Shown piece after piece: positions 1 to 10,705 of a DNA stretch of 64,000 nt; the stretch's first letter is position 1, and each line of letters opens with the position of its first letter. A program made the translations under genes and the position numbers. This DNA is from Agrobacterium larrymoorei (GTDB lineage Bacteria > Pseudomonadota > Alphaproteobacteria > Rhizobiales > Rhizobiaceae): the NCBI RefSeq assembly GCF_005145045.1, contig NZ_CP039691.1, forward strand, positions 1,934,001-1,998,000, written 5' to 3'. Under the pieces are notes generated by a model, which was given only the letters and a program-made list of their open reading frames with translations, did no database searches and was not told where the DNA came from.

Positions 1-348
1 GCAACGCCGCAGTGGTTAGCGCAGCCACGCCGTCTCTGCAAGAGTTTAAGCACCATTTCAAGACAATCCCGCCAAGGATTGACCATTATAATGCCACACA
101 GCCGGTGCCGCAGCTGCAAGGCTTATCCCTAAATACTTAAAATATATCGACAATCAGGCCGCAGATCGAGCCCTCAAAAAGTCACATAATTTTGTGCGCC
201 AGAAGGGTCTTTTTCGAGACGAAACCGGCCGCCAAAACCTGATTTTTTGAAACAAGAAAGAAGGTGATGAAGCGCTCTCGCGCGCAAAATTTCTTGACCG
301 TTACGTGGTTTTCGACAAAGGAAAAATCAACCGCTTCAAGAAGAAAAA
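1..348. other. No gene recognised (window start)
   Basis: I see no credible reading frame or RNA gene here. The stretch lies downstream of the two minus-strand tRNA-Asp genes and may carry the 3' flank of that tRNA transcript or the upstream region of a gene outside the window. Part of it (about 120-340) is AT-rich compared with its surroundings. Confidence 0.5.
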
Positions 349-425
349 TGGCGCGAGTGACGGGGCTCGAACCCGCGACCTCCGGCGTGACAGGCCGGCA
401 CTCTAACCGACTGAGCTACACCCGC
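349..425 (-). tRNA. tRNA-Asp (GTC), copy 1
   Basis: Read on the minus strand this is a complete 77-nt tRNA with an encoded CCA end. The 7-bp acceptor stem GCGGGTG/CACTCGC closes with one G-U pair. The anticodon loop CTGTCAC gives anticodon GTC, which reads aspartate codons GAC and GAU. The T loop has the normal GGTTCGAGCCC form. It is the downstream member of a tandem pair: 46 bp separate it from an identical copy, so both probably mature from one transcript. Confidence 0.97.
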
Positions 426-471
426 GCATTTTGACGAACGCTTAGCGTTCGTAGAGTTCCGAGGGACAGGA

Positions 472-548
472 TGGCGCGAGTGACGGGGCTCGAACCCGCG
501 ACCTCCGGCGTGACAGGCCGGCACTCTAACCGACTGAGCTACACCCGC
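472..548 (-). tRNA. tRNA-Asp (GTC), copy 2
   Basis: This 77-nt gene is identical in sequence to the copy at 349-425, including the GTC anticodon and encoded CCA. It is the promoter-proximal member: a good -35/-10 pair lies about 65 bp upstream on the same strand. The tandem identical pair looks like a simple gene duplication, kept uniform by dosage need or gene conversion. Confidence 0.97.
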
Positions 549-611
549 ATCTTCCTGACAGAGAGGCCGAAGCCCCGCTGCACGAACCGCCTCGGCTGTT
601 CGTTGAGCGGC

Positions 612-640
612 TAACTAAGGCGTTCGTGTGGGGGTGTCAA
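612..640 (-). promoter_or_regulatory. Housekeeping promoter for the tRNA-Asp pair
   Basis: On the minus strand a perfect -35 box TTGACA (635-640) is followed after 17 bp by TAGTTA (612-617). Transcription would start near 605, about 55 nt upstream of the first tRNA-Asp. The spacing and the perfect -35 are typical of strong sigma-70 promoters for stable RNA genes. Confidence 0.6.
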
Positions 641-674
641 GCAGGTTTCACGACAAAAGAATAAGCTTGTGCAT

Positions 675-717
675 TTTGCGTTTGCCCAAACGCAAAGAGT
701 GCCGGTTTTCCGGCACT
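675..717. repeat. Two adjacent perfect hairpins
   Basis: The first hairpin is TTTGCGTTT/AAACGCAAA with a GCCC loop (675-696). The second is AGTGCCGG/CCGGCACT with a TTTT loop (698-717). They sit just upstream of the tRNA-Asp promoter. Neither has a clear T-run on either strand, so they may be a weak terminator for transcription entering from either side, or an insulating element. Confidence 0.45.
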
Positions 718-1197
718 TCTCCATCTAAACTTTTTTACACGCTATGAATTCGGTTATCCACAGCAGCCGGATCGGACCTTCTATGAGGAGACTCAGATCG
801 TAATTAGTGACTCGCTTCTTCACTCACGCCACGAATTATATCATGGCGACACAGCAATATCATGACACAGTACCCGCCTCATCTCCTCCCCCACATAAGA
901 ACACAGGTGGATTCGCAAAAACGGCGCCCACGCGTTGTCTTCCCTCCCTTTTCTTCAGATTCGTGCGCCAGCGCTTAGCAAGCCTGTGGAAATCCACACC
1001 GAAGAACGCGAGCATATCAAAACGCGGAAACGCCGTATTTCCAAGGCATCCCAGCGAGAAGAAGCGAAATCTGCAAAAATGACCAGCAACGAAAATTCAA
1101 AAAAATCAAAAAAACTTCACAAAGGCTCTTGCGGTTCTGATCCGATCCGAATAGATCACAGCCACCGACGCGGCGGACACGATCCGCAAGACGCGAA
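718..1197. other. No gene recognised
   Basis: The stretch between the hairpins and tRNA-Val has short open frames on the plus strand, but none starts at a good ribosome binding site or resembles a known family. The last 120 bp should hold the promoter of tRNA-Val, but I cannot point to a clear -35/-10 pair. Confidence 0.4.
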
Positions 1198-1273
1198 GGG
1201 CGATTAGCTCAGTTGGTAGAGCGCCTCGTTTACACCGAGGATGTCGGGAGTTCGAGTCTCTCATCGCCCACCA
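1198..1273 (+). tRNA. tRNA-Val (TAC)
   Basis: This is a complete 76-nt tRNA with acceptor stem GGGCGAT/ATCGCCC and encoded CCA. The anticodon stem CCTCG/CGAGG encloses the loop TTTACAC, giving anticodon TAC (valine). It is the last feature before the uronate catabolic cluster and could be the border of acquired DNA. I found no repeat of its 3' end downstream. Confidence 0.96.
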
Positions 1274-1535
1274 TTTCCCCAAGTTACTATGATTTTGATT
1301 TCGCCTGGCAGAACATTGCTGAGTCGAATCAATTCGATACGCGGCTTTCTTCATGTTGAACCGAAGCAAGCATTCAGCGTCATCGAAGCGTGGTTATACT
1401 AATTATCCTCAAGCATTCGAAATTTTTTAAATTCGCTAAAGAGCTACATTAGTTGATTCAGCAATTATAAACAGATTGTGCCGCATAACTATCCCGTCGC
1501 CCTCATGATGAGGTCGTGTTTCGATGGGATGAACC

Positions 1536-1640
1536 ATGTCTGCAAATGCTATTGCCACTTTGGCGCTTATTGCCCTGCCAGTCTATCTCTTCTTCCGCTG
1601 GGTCCAGTACGACTCGGAAAAGCAGGATAAGCCGAAGTAA
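1536..1640 (+). CDS. Small single-span membrane protein (34 aa)
   Basis: A 34-residue frame starts MSANAIATLALIALPVYLFF. It has one hydrophobic span over residues 4-20, then a charged tail (RWVQYDSEKQDKPK). The pattern of one span, an aromatic and basic boundary and a short soluble tail is typical of tiny membrane proteins. The upstream Shine-Dalgarno is weak (GATGGGATG). It converges with udh. I do not recognise a family, and the call rests on composition and topology only. Confidence 0.5.
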   Translation: MSANAIATLALIALPVYLFFRWVQYDSEKQDKPK

Positions 1641-1670
1641 AGACCCCGGCTCCCCTCCCTCGTTCTCCGC

Positions 1671-2471
1671 TCATTTATCCGCTGGATGCGGAAGTGCTGT
1701 AAAGCCTCCGCCTTGATAGATGACTGCCGGGTCCTTCGGGTCTTCCGCACCGATTTCGGCAAGCAATTCTGCGCGCCACTCGGCGGCGCTGTCCTTGGGT
1801 TGCCAGCCAAGGAAGCTTGCCTTGCAGTTGTCCCACCAGCTTTCAGCGTTGTTCGAGGCGCCGTAAACGATGGCATTGCCCAGCCGTGGCGCCTCGAATG
1901 CTCTTGCGCAGAGCAGAGTCAGATCCTCCACGCTCAGCCAGGTCGCAAGCATGCGAGTTGTGGTTGGCTGCGGCGTGCAGGAGCCGATGCGCACGGACAG
2001 CGTTTCCTGGCCAAACTTGTCGAAATAGAAGCTCGCAAGATTCTCGCCGAAGCATTTCGACACGCCATAGAGCGAGTCGGGGCGAACCGGGGAATCGCGA
2101 TCCAGCTTTTCATCGCGCCGGTAAAAGCCGATCGTGTGGTTGGAACTGGCAAAAATGATGCGCGGCTTGCCGTTGTGGCGAGCGGCCTCGTAAAGATTAT
2201 AGACACCCTCGATGTTGCCCTTGAGGATGAGTTCGAACGGTCTTTCAACGGAAATTCCGCCCAGATGGATGATTCCATCCACGCCTGCCACCGCTGCATC
2301 CACCTCCGCGCGGTTAGAAAGCTCGCATTTGATAAATGTTTCGTGCGGGGCAAGGTCTGTCACCTCCACCAGGTCCGAAAGGACCACTTTTTCCGCTAGT
2401 CCCTTCAGATGCGGGCGTATTGCCTTGCCCACTCCACCTGCAGCACCCGTCAACAATAGCGTCTTCAGCAT
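1671..2471 (-). CDS. udh: Uronate dehydrogenase
   Basis: This is an NAD-dependent short-chain/epimerase-type dehydrogenase that oxidises D-galacturonate or D-glucuronate to the corresponding aldarolactone. Its 266 aa match the family length (about 265). The N-terminal Rossmann motif is TGAAGGVG (residues 8-15). The catalytic set is Ser110 in ASSNHT and Tyr135-x3-Lys139 in YGVSK. Segments such as HLGGISVE, KCFGENLA and DKFGQET are characteristic of Agrobacterium and Pseudomonas Udh. A strong ribosome binding site (GGGAGGAAAA) precedes the ATG. It is transcribed divergently from kdgD-gci, which carry the next two steps. It appears clearly diverged from the Agrobacterium Udh I remember, so it may be a second lineage. 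Confidence 0.9.
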   Translation of the reverse strand: MLKTLLLTGAAGGVGKAIRPHLKGLAEKVVLSDLVEVTDLAPHETFIKCELSNRAEVDAAVAGVDGIIHLGGISVERPFELILKGNIEGVYNLYEAARHNGKPRIIFASSNHTIGFYRRDEKLDRDSPVRPDSLYGVSKCFGENLASFYFDKFGQETLSVRIGSCTPQPTTTRMLATWLSVEDLTLLCARAFEAPRLGNAIVYGASNNAESWWDNCKASFLGWQPKDSAAEWRAELLAEIGAEDPKDPAVIYQGGGFTALPHPADK

Positions 2472-2670
2472 TTTTCCTCCCAGTTTTCCATTTCGCAGCC
2501 ACGCGCTCTAGCGCTGTGGTCATACGTAAACTTGATGTTATCTTATGTGTACGCGCGTTCCACATAATCTTTCAAGGGGTGATCGCATCGCACGTTGTGC
2601 AGGCTTCTCCGCCCTTCACACCGGGCAATACGAAATCCCTTCGATGAGAAAATTGTGCACTACCGAACCA

Positions 2671-4791
<2,121 letters not shown>

Positions 4792-4812
4792 TGGGTTGCT
4801 CTTGAGACATTG

Positions 4813-4844
4813 AAAAAGCCGGGTGCATCGCGCCCGGCTTTTTT
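4813..4844 (+). terminator. Rho-independent terminator of kdgD-gci
   Basis: The stem AAAAAGCCGGG/CCCGGCTTTTT encloses a short loop (TGCATCGCG) and ends in TTTTTTATTT. It lies 22 bp after the gci stop. The A-run at its 5' side could also serve the minus strand. Confidence 0.85.
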
Positions 4845-4863
4845 ATTTGCTCGCTTGTGATTT

Positions 4864-4951
4864 CCGTCATCCTCGGGCTTGTCCCGAGGATCTGCCACGT
4901 CGCATCCGCTGAAGCGTGATTAGATCCTAGGGACAAGCCCTAGGATGACGG
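4864..4951. repeat. Palindromic intergenic repeat (CCGTCATCCTCGGG family)
   Basis: The unit starts CCGTCATCCTCGGG and ends CCCTAGGATGACGG. It holds two hairpins: ATCCTCGGG..CCCGAGGAT and ATCCTAGGG..CCCTAGGAT. The second hairpin differs from the first by a C-G to A-T pair change that keeps the pairing. Related copies lie at 57203-57545 and 57360-57447. Confidence 0.75.
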
Positions 4952-4963
4952 TGGATAAGCGAA

Positions 4964-7165
4964 TTAGTTCGTCACCTTCAGCTCAACCGGGAAGAACAGC
5001 GTCTCGCCAGAGGAATCATCCACGCCGTCATTGTCGGTCACGGCGTAAGCCTTGCCAGCCTTGTCGAAGGCGAAGCCTTCCAGCTTGTCCACGACGTATC
5101 CGTTGGTCTGGGCCTTCAGGTCGGGAAGGAAGTCGTGCACTTCCTGCTTGGTGACCTGTGGTAGCTCGCCGCCGATTTTTGCTGGCTTCAGGTCTGCGAT
5201 GGCAACGCGGTACAGCTTCTTGGTCTTGGCCTTGTCGCCGATCTGGTTGTCGCGTTCTACGATGTAGACCTGATCGCCGAATGCAGTGATTTCGGACAGG
5301 CCGATCCAGCCGCCTTCCGGTGCCTTATCCAGCGGATAGCGCACTGCGCCCCACTGCTTGGACTTCAGATTGTAGGAAACGAGCTTGACAGTACCCTTCG
5401 GATCATTGCCCCATTCGCGCTGAACGGCCATCCACAGCGTCGCATCGTCGCCCTTGCCGATCATGGTGATGCCTTCGAAGCCGAAGCGGGTTTCGCCTTC
5501 GAGCAATTCCTTTGGCAGTGCGATTTCGGATTTGATCTCGCCCTTGGCATTGATGTTGTAGAGCGCATGCGGAACGAGCTTTTCGGTATTGCCTTCCGAA
5601 GCAACCCAGAAACCGCCCTTGCCGTCCAGCGTGATGCCTTCCATGTCGAGCTTCTGCGCAGCCAGGCCGTCGCGCTTTACGCGCAGAACGCTGGTGATGG
5701 TCGCAGGCTTCTTGGTAGCGTCGATGGTGAAGATCGAAGGCTGGTTGCCATAGACCGAGTCGGAAATAGCGTAGAGAATGCCTTCCTTTTCAGCATCGCC
5801 GACGAGACCGGAAAGTGCACCCCAGCCGATTGGCGCGCCATCCACCGTTGCCGAAACGAGCTGCGGATAAGCCGCCTGCCCTTCCGAGCGCTCATAGATC
5901 ATGACGTGCGAACGTGCGCCGCCGTCTTCCACCAGATCGGCCTCGTTGGCGGTGACCAGCAGATTGCGCGAAGGAATGGCGACGGCGCCTTCTGGCGAAA
6001 TACCGGAGGGCAGAAGCTGCGTCAGCTGTGGCTCGGCGCCGGTATCCTTATAGACGCCGACGACGGAGGCGCGTTCGGCAAGAACGAAGAAATATTTGTC
6101 GTTGCCAAAGGTTGCGGCTTCCAGACCCTCAGGCTCCACACCCTTGGCCTTGGAACGCTTCTCGGGATAATGACCGATGGCGGCAACGGCGCGTTCGAAC
6201 GAGGAATTGGCCTCGTAAAGCTGCTTGCCGCTCTTGTCGAAAATGGTGAAGCCGCGTGCGCCGCCTTCCCAATCGCCTTCATTGGCGATGACGATGCGGT
6301 TGTCATCCAGCCACTTTACGGCGTCGGGCTCGCGCTTGCGGCCTTCCTGCTTGTCGGTGAATTTCAGCTGGCCATCGCTCTTGGTGTCGATGCCTTCGAG
6401 ATCAACCGTGCCAGCGGAGAAGTGGCTCGTTACCTTGCCACTCTTGCCGTCAACGATGACGATGTGGTTGTTTTCCTGCAGCGTCAGGGCAATTTCGCCC
6501 TTGGAATTGATCGAGACGAATTCGGGCTCTGGATCTTCCGGCGCAATTTCGGCAAGGCCGGTCACATCGATCTTCTTCAGCGTCGAGCAGTCAGGCGCGC
6601 CGTTCTTGAGGCCGATGGTGACGAGGAAGCCCGCTGGAGCCTGCGGCAGCGCGCCGTCATTGACCTTCTCATCGCGCTCGTTTTCGATAGCGATGGCAGC
6701 AAAGCTCTTGTCCGGTGAAATCGCGACGGAGTCCGGCTGGCCGCCGAGATCGCAGCTTGCCTCGATCTTTCTGGCGGCGATATCGACCGTGACCAGCTTG
6801 CCGGATGGCTTTACGTAGCTTTCAGACGTATTGACGCCAGCCAAAACCTTGGTGCCTGCAACCGCAACCGACGTCGGCTCGCCATCCATCATCAGCGCGC
6901 CGAGTGCCTTGGGTGCCTTGGCATCCTTGATGTCGATAAAGCCGATGCCGCCCAGCGGGCTGTCGGAATAGATCAGCGTATTGCCGTCTTCGCTCGCGGT
7001 TACGATTTCAGCGGAAGTAACGGTCTTCTGGTCCTTGTCGGACGGAAGATTCAATGCGACCGGGAAAGAAGAAATGCGGTTGAAAACCTGCTCGGCTGCG
7101 GCCGGAAATGCTGCCGATGCCAGCAGCGCTACTGTCAGCGTTGCTTGAGAAAGACGGAATGTCAT
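4964..7165 (-). CDS. Secreted esterase/phytase-like beta-propeller protein
   Basis: This 733-aa exported protein resembles the 'esterase-like activity of phytase' family (PF13449). A signal peptide covers the first 25 or so residues (MTFRLSQATLTVALLASAAFPAAAEQ). The body has repeated blade-like segments (SVAVAGTKVLAG, PDSVAISPDKSFAAIAIENERDEK, VKWLDDNRIVIANEGDWEGG, LDMEGITLDGKGGFWVASEGNTEK, LEGFAFDKAGKAYAVTDNDG) expected of a calcium-binding propeller. The start at 7165 is chosen because CAGGGGATTTTCC lies just before it; a longer frame reaches 7225 without a signal peptide at its N-terminus. The substrate is unknown: phytate, another phosphoester or a lactone are possible. It is a single-gene unit. 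Confidence 0.8.
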   Translation of the reverse strand: MTFRLSQATLTVALLASAAFPAAAEQVFNRISSFPVALNLPSDKDQKTVTSAEIVTASEDGNTLIYSDSPLGGIGFIDIKDAKAPKALGALMMDGEPTSVAVAGTKVLAGVNTSESYVKPSGKLVTVDIAARKIEASCDLGGQPDSVAISPDKSFAAIAIENERDEKVNDGALPQAPAGFLVTIGLKNGAPDCSTLKKIDVTGLAEIAPEDPEPEFVSINSKGEIALTLQENNHIVIVDGKSGKVTSHFSAGTVDLEGIDTKSDGQLKFTDKQEGRKREPDAVKWLDDNRIVIANEGDWEGGARGFTIFDKSGKQLYEANSSFERAVAAIGHYPEKRSKAKGVEPEGLEAATFGNDKYFFVLAERASVVGVYKDTGAEPQLTQLLPSGISPEGAVAIPSRNLLVTANEADLVEDGGARSHVMIYERSEGQAAYPQLVSATVDGAPIGWGALSGLVGDAEKEGILYAISDSVYGNQPSIFTIDATKKPATITSVLRVKRDGLAAQKLDMEGITLDGKGGFWVASEGNTEKLVPHALYNINAKGEIKSEIALPKELLEGETRFGFEGITMIGKGDDATLWMAVQREWGNDPKGTVKLVSYNLKSKQWGAVRYPLDKAPEGGWIGLSEITAFGDQVYIVERDNQIGDKAKTKKLYRVAIADLKPAKIGGELPQVTKQEVHDFLPDLKAQTNGYVVDKLEGFAFDKAGKAYAVTDNDGVDDSSGETLFFPVELKVTN

Positions 7166-7262
7166 GGAAAATCCCCTGTAGTCCATAATGGAAAAACGAA
7201 CAGGCGGCTTCTGCGACATGGACATGACAGGCGCATGACAATTCCGAATATTCTCATAAACA

Positions 7263-7290
7263 AAAAGCCCGACCTCAAAGGCCGGGCTTT
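7263..7290 (-). terminator. Rho-independent terminator of hupB
   Basis: On the minus strand the stem AAAGCCCGGCC/GGTCGGGCTTT is followed by TTTTTG. It is about 110 bp after the hupB stop and 98 bp before the start of the phytase-like gene, so it separates the two units. Confidence 0.75.
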
Positions 7291-7397
7291 CTGCATTTCA
7301 AAGGCGTCATTTTGCGAAGGTACGCAAAGCGCCAGTCTTTCCTCGTATGCCTTGAAAACCGTTCGCACGCCGCTGGGGCAAACGGCATCAGGAAACC

Positions 7398-7673
7398 TTA
7401 GGAGTTGACAGCGTCCTTCAGGCCCTTGCCTGCGGAGAACTTTGGAACGTTGCGAGCCGGAATATCGACTTCTGCACCCGTGGATGGGTTACGGCCCTTG
7501 GAGGCTTCGCGACGGCTGACGGTGAAGCTGCCGAAGCCAGCGAGACGGATGTCGCCACCAGCCTTCAGTTCGTTCTGGACAGTTTCGAATACAGCGTCAA
7601 CAGCAGAAGCGGCATCAGCCTTCGTGAGGCCAGCCTTCTCGGCAACTGCAGAAACGAGCTCGTTCTTGTTCAT
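7398..7673 (-). CDS. hupB: DNA-binding protein HU
   Basis: This is the histone-like nucleoid protein HU, 91 aa, the standard length. It starts MNKNELVSAVAEKAGLTKAD and has the DNA-binding arm around GFGSFTVSRREASKGRNPSTG, with the tip proline in RNPSTG. It dimerises and bends DNA in the nucleoid. An ATG-less extension upstream is excluded because the Shine-Dalgarno GAAAGGGGTGG lies directly before this ATG. Lon lies upstream on the same strand, a common HU-Lon neighbourhood. Each gene has its own terminator. Confidence 0.97.
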   Translation of the reverse strand: MNKNELVSAVAEKAGLTKADAASAVDAVFETVQNELKAGGDIRLAGFGSFTVSRREASKGRNPSTGAEVDIPARNVPKFSAGKGLKDAVNS

Positions 7674-7804
7674 GTTTCCACCCCTTTCAATGGTTTGAAA
7701 CGACTCAAATTGGGTAGGCGCAGAATACTTATCTATTCGCGCACCGCCACCCAAAAGCGACGGAATCGCCTGAAATACAAGGGGTCTGGCGTTTTTTTCA
7801 CAAA

Positions 7805-7830
7805 AAAGGCTGGCATTTCTGCCAGCCTTT
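7805..7830 (-). terminator. Rho-independent terminator of lon
   Basis: On the minus strand AAAGGCTGGCA/TGCCAGCCTTT is followed by TTTTG and a T-rich stretch. It begins 45 bp after the lon stop and upstream of the hupB promoter region. Confidence 0.85.
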
Positions 7831-7874
7831 CAGGGATTTTGTGCTAATTTAGCATCATTCCCGCAGGCTGATAC

Positions 7875-10292
7875 TCAATGAGAGATGGTCTGGCCCGCGT
7901 CATCCACACCTTCAACGGTTGCAATGACCGGCGTTTCGATGCTGCCATCCCATTCGATCGGCTCCGGCACGCGTGTCAGCGCGTGTTGCAGAACCTCACC
8001 CATGCGGGAAACCGGGATGATTTCCATCTCGTTTTTCACGTTGTCCGGAATATCCGCCAGATCCTTGGCGTTTTCTTCCGGGATCAGCACCTTCTTGATG
8101 CCGCCGCGAAGTGCTGCGAGCAGCTTTTCCTTCAGGCCACCAATCGGCAGAACGCGACCGCGAAGCGTGATTTCACCCGTCATCGCCACGTCCTTCGAAA
8201 CCGGAATACCGGTCATGATGGAGACGATGGCAGTTGCCATGGCAACACCGGCAGATGGACCATCCTTCGGCGTTGCGCCTTCCGGCACGTGCACGTGAAT
8301 GTCGCTCTTGTCGAAGCGTGGAGGCTCGATGCCGAAATCGACCGCGCGCGAGCGAACATAGGATGCCGCCGCCGAGATGGATTCCTTCATCACGTCCTTC
8401 AGGTTACCGGTCACGGTCATGCGACCCTTGCCCGGCATCATGACGCCTTCGATGGTGAGCAGTTCACCGCCGACTTCGGTCCATGCCAGACCCGTGACGA
8501 CGCCGACCTGATCTTCCCGCTCGGCCTCGCCATGGCGGAAGCGCGGCACACCCAGATAGTCGTGGATGTTTTCTGCCGTGACTTCGACCGACTTGGTCTT
8601 GCCCTTGATGATCTCGGTAACGGCCTTACGGGCAAGCTTCATCAGCTCACGCTCGAAGTTACGCACACCGGCTTCCCGTGTGTACTGCTGGATCACGGCC
8701 ATCAGGGCACCATCCGTCACGGAGAATTCTTCCGGACGCAGGGCGTGTTCCTTGATTGCCTTCGGCAGCAGGTGACGCTTGGCGATTTCGCGCTTTTCGT
8801 CTTCCGTGTAACCGGCGATACGGATGACTTCCATACGGTCCATCAAGGGCCCCGGAATGTTCAGCGTATTGGCAGTCGTCACGAACATGACGTCGGACAG
8901 GTCGTATTCCACTTCAAGGTAGTGGTCCATGAAGGTGGAGTTCTGTTCCGGATCGAGCACCTCCAGCAGAGCAGAGGACGGATCGCCACGGAAATCCATG
9001 CCCATCTTGTCGATTTCATCGAGCAGGAAGAGCGGGTTCGCCTTCTTGGCCTTCTTCATCGACTGAACGATCTTGCCCGGCATGGAGCCGATATAGGTAC
9101 GGCGATGTCCGCGGATTTCCGCTTCATCGCGCACGCCACCAAGAGCCATGCGAACATATTCGCGACCCGTTGCCTTGGCGATGGACTTCGCAAGCGAGGT
9201 CTTGCCAACACCGGGAGGACCGACGAGGCACAGGATCGGGCCACGGATTTTCGTCGCACGGGCCTGTACGGCCAGATACTCGACAATGCGTTCCTTGACC
9301 TTGTCGAGACCGAAGTGATCGAGCTCGAGAACGGATTCGGCAGCGTTCAAGTCGGTCTTGATTTTCGACTTCTTGCCCCATGGAAGACCGAGCAGCCAGT
9401 CCAGATAGTTGCGAACAACGGTGGACTCCGCAGACATCGGGCTCATCTGGCGAAGCTTCTTCATTTCAGCTTCGGCCTTCTCCTTAGCTTCCTTGGAGAG
9501 CTTGGTCTTGGCGATGCGCTCTTCAAGTTCGGCCATCTCGTCGCGGCCATCCTCGCCGTCGCCGAGCTCCTTCTGGATCGCTTTCATCTGCTCGTTCAGG
9601 TAATATTCGCGCTGGGTCTTTTCCATCTGGCGCTTGACGCGCGAGCGGATGCGCTTTTCGACCTGAAGAACGGAAATTTCGCCTTCCATGAAGCCGAGAG
9701 CCTTTTCGAGGCGCTGCTTCACGCTCACCGTTTCAAGCATTTCCTGCTTTTCGGTGATCTTGATGGAAAGATGCGAAGCGACCGTATCGGCAAGCTTGGA
9801 GTAATCGTCGATCTGGCCAGCCGCGCCAACCACTTCCGGCGAAATCTTCTTGTTCAGCTTCACGTAGCTTTCGAACTCGGAGACGACCGAGCGAGACAGT
9901 GCCTCGATCTCGACCGGGTCTTCCGCCGGCTCGTCCAGAAGAACGGCAGTTGCTTCGTAGAAGTCTTCGCGACCGGTATATTCATCGATCTTGGCGCGGC
10001 CCTTGCCTTCGACAAGAACCTTCACGGTGCCATCGGGCAGCTTCAGCAGCTGAAGCACATTAGCAACCGTACCGACTTTATGAATGGCCGATGGATCCGG
10101 ATCGTCGTCACTGGCGTTGATCTGGGTCACAAGCATGATCTGCCTGTCGGAGCCCATAACCTCTTCCAGAGCACGGATGGATTTTTCCCGCCCGACGAAC
10201 AGGGGAACGATCATATGCGGGAAAACGACAATGTCGCGCAGAGGAAGTACGGGATATGTACCGCCAGATGCCGCAGACGTAATGTTCGTCAT
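7875..10292 (-). CDS. lon: ATP-dependent protease Lon
   Basis: This cytosolic AAA+ serine protease degrades misfolded and regulatory proteins. At 805 aa it is full length. The N-terminal substrate-binding domain starts [20 protein letters not shown], followed by the AAA+ module with Walker [10 protein letters not shown], Walker [10 protein letters not shown] and the R-finger region. The C-terminal protease domain carries the catalytic Ser in [10 protein letters not shown] and Lys in [10 protein letters not shown]. The start at 10292 is supported by GGAAAGGAAATGAT just upstream. A sigma-32-like promoter lies about 80 bp upstream, consistent with heat-shock control. Confidence 0.98.
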   Translation of the reverse strand: MTNITSAASGGTYPVLPLRDIVVFPHMIVPLFVGREKSIRALEEVMGSDRQIMLVTQINASDDDPDPSAIHKVGTVANVLQLLKLPDGTVKVLVEGKGRAKIDEYTGREDFYEATAVLLDEPAEDPVEIEALSRSVVSEFESYVKLNKKISPEVVGAAGQIDDYSKLADTVASHLSIKITEKQEMLETVSVKQRLEKALGFMEGEISVLQVEKRIRSRVKRQMEKTQREYYLNEQMKAIQKELGDGEDGRDEMAELEERIAKTKLSKEAKEKAEAEMKKLRQMSPMSAESTVVRNYLDWLLGLPWGKKSKIKTDLNAAESVLELDHFGLDKVKERIVEYLAVQARATKIRGPILCLVGPPGVGKTSLAKSIAKATGREYVRMALGGVRDEAEIRGHRRTYIGSMPGKIVQSMKKAKKANPLFLLDEIDKMGMDFRGDPSSALLEVLDPEQNSTFMDHYLEVEYDLSDVMFVTTANTLNIPGPLMDRMEVIRIAGYTEDEKREIAKRHLLPKAIKEHALRPEEFSVTDGALMAVIQQYTREAGVRNFERELMKLARKAVTEIIKGKTKSVEVTAENIHDYLGVPRFRHGEAEREDQVGVVTGLAWTEVGGELLTIEGVMMPGKGRMTVTGNLKDVMKESISAAASYVRSRAVDFGIEPPRFDKSDIHVHVPEGATPKDGPSAGVAMATAIVSIMTGIPVSKDVAMTGEITLRGRVLPIGGLKEKLLAALRGGIKKVLIPEENAKDLADIPDNVKNEMEIIPVSRMGEVLQHALTRVPEPIEWDGSIETPVIATVEGVDDAGQTISH

Positions 10293-10373
10293 ATCATTTC
10301 CTTTCCATGGTCCCGTGAGGGACGCTTGCCGGACGTCTTGGGAAGTTTCCGGCATATTCTTATTCGTGACTGA

Positions 10374-10402
10374 AAGTGGAGTTTCACACTGTCATTTTCA
10401 AG
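10374..10402 (-). promoter_or_regulatory. Sigma-32 (RpoH)-like promoter of lon
   Basis: On the minus strand CTTGAAA (10396-10402) is followed after 14 bp by CTCCACTT (10374-10381). The -35 is a perfect match to the heat-shock consensus and the -10 matches CCCCATNT at six of eight positions. Transcription would start about 75 nt before the lon ATG. Confidence 0.6.
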
Positions 10403-10654
10403 TCACGAAAACTAACAGCCGTCACTTGCGCGTCAGGCTGTAAATTTTCAAAAACCAAATAGGTTTGAATAGGCTTACACTACGCGCCTCACGCATACTC
10501 TTGCGGAAGCAGAACCGGCGACGGGCATTCACGAAAACGTCACATCGCCATACAAATCAGTTCTAAGACTTTATCAGCAAAGCGCAATCGGCTCCAAACC
10601 CAAAATTGGAGCGGATGAGCTTTATGCGCGCATTATGGTGCATAACCAAGAAAA

Positions 10655-10677
10655 AAGGCCCGCCAATGGCGAGCCTT
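10655..10677 (-). terminator. Rho-independent terminator of clpX
   Basis: On the minus strand AAGGCTCGCC/GGCGGGCCTT with loop ATT is followed by TTTTCTTGG. It starts about 30 bp after the clpX stop and separates clpX from lon. The 250 bp between it and the lon promoter holds no gene that I can see. Confidence 0.75.
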
Positions 10678-10705
10678 CCGGTTCAGGTCACTTATCGGTG
10701 ACGGA

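Noticed and set aside
807..1369. Overlapping plus- and minus-strand frames of 87-91 codons around tRNA-Val
   Set aside because: They run through tRNA-Val or lack ribosome binding sites and have low-complexity, Arg/Ser-rich translations typical of GC-rich non-coding frames.
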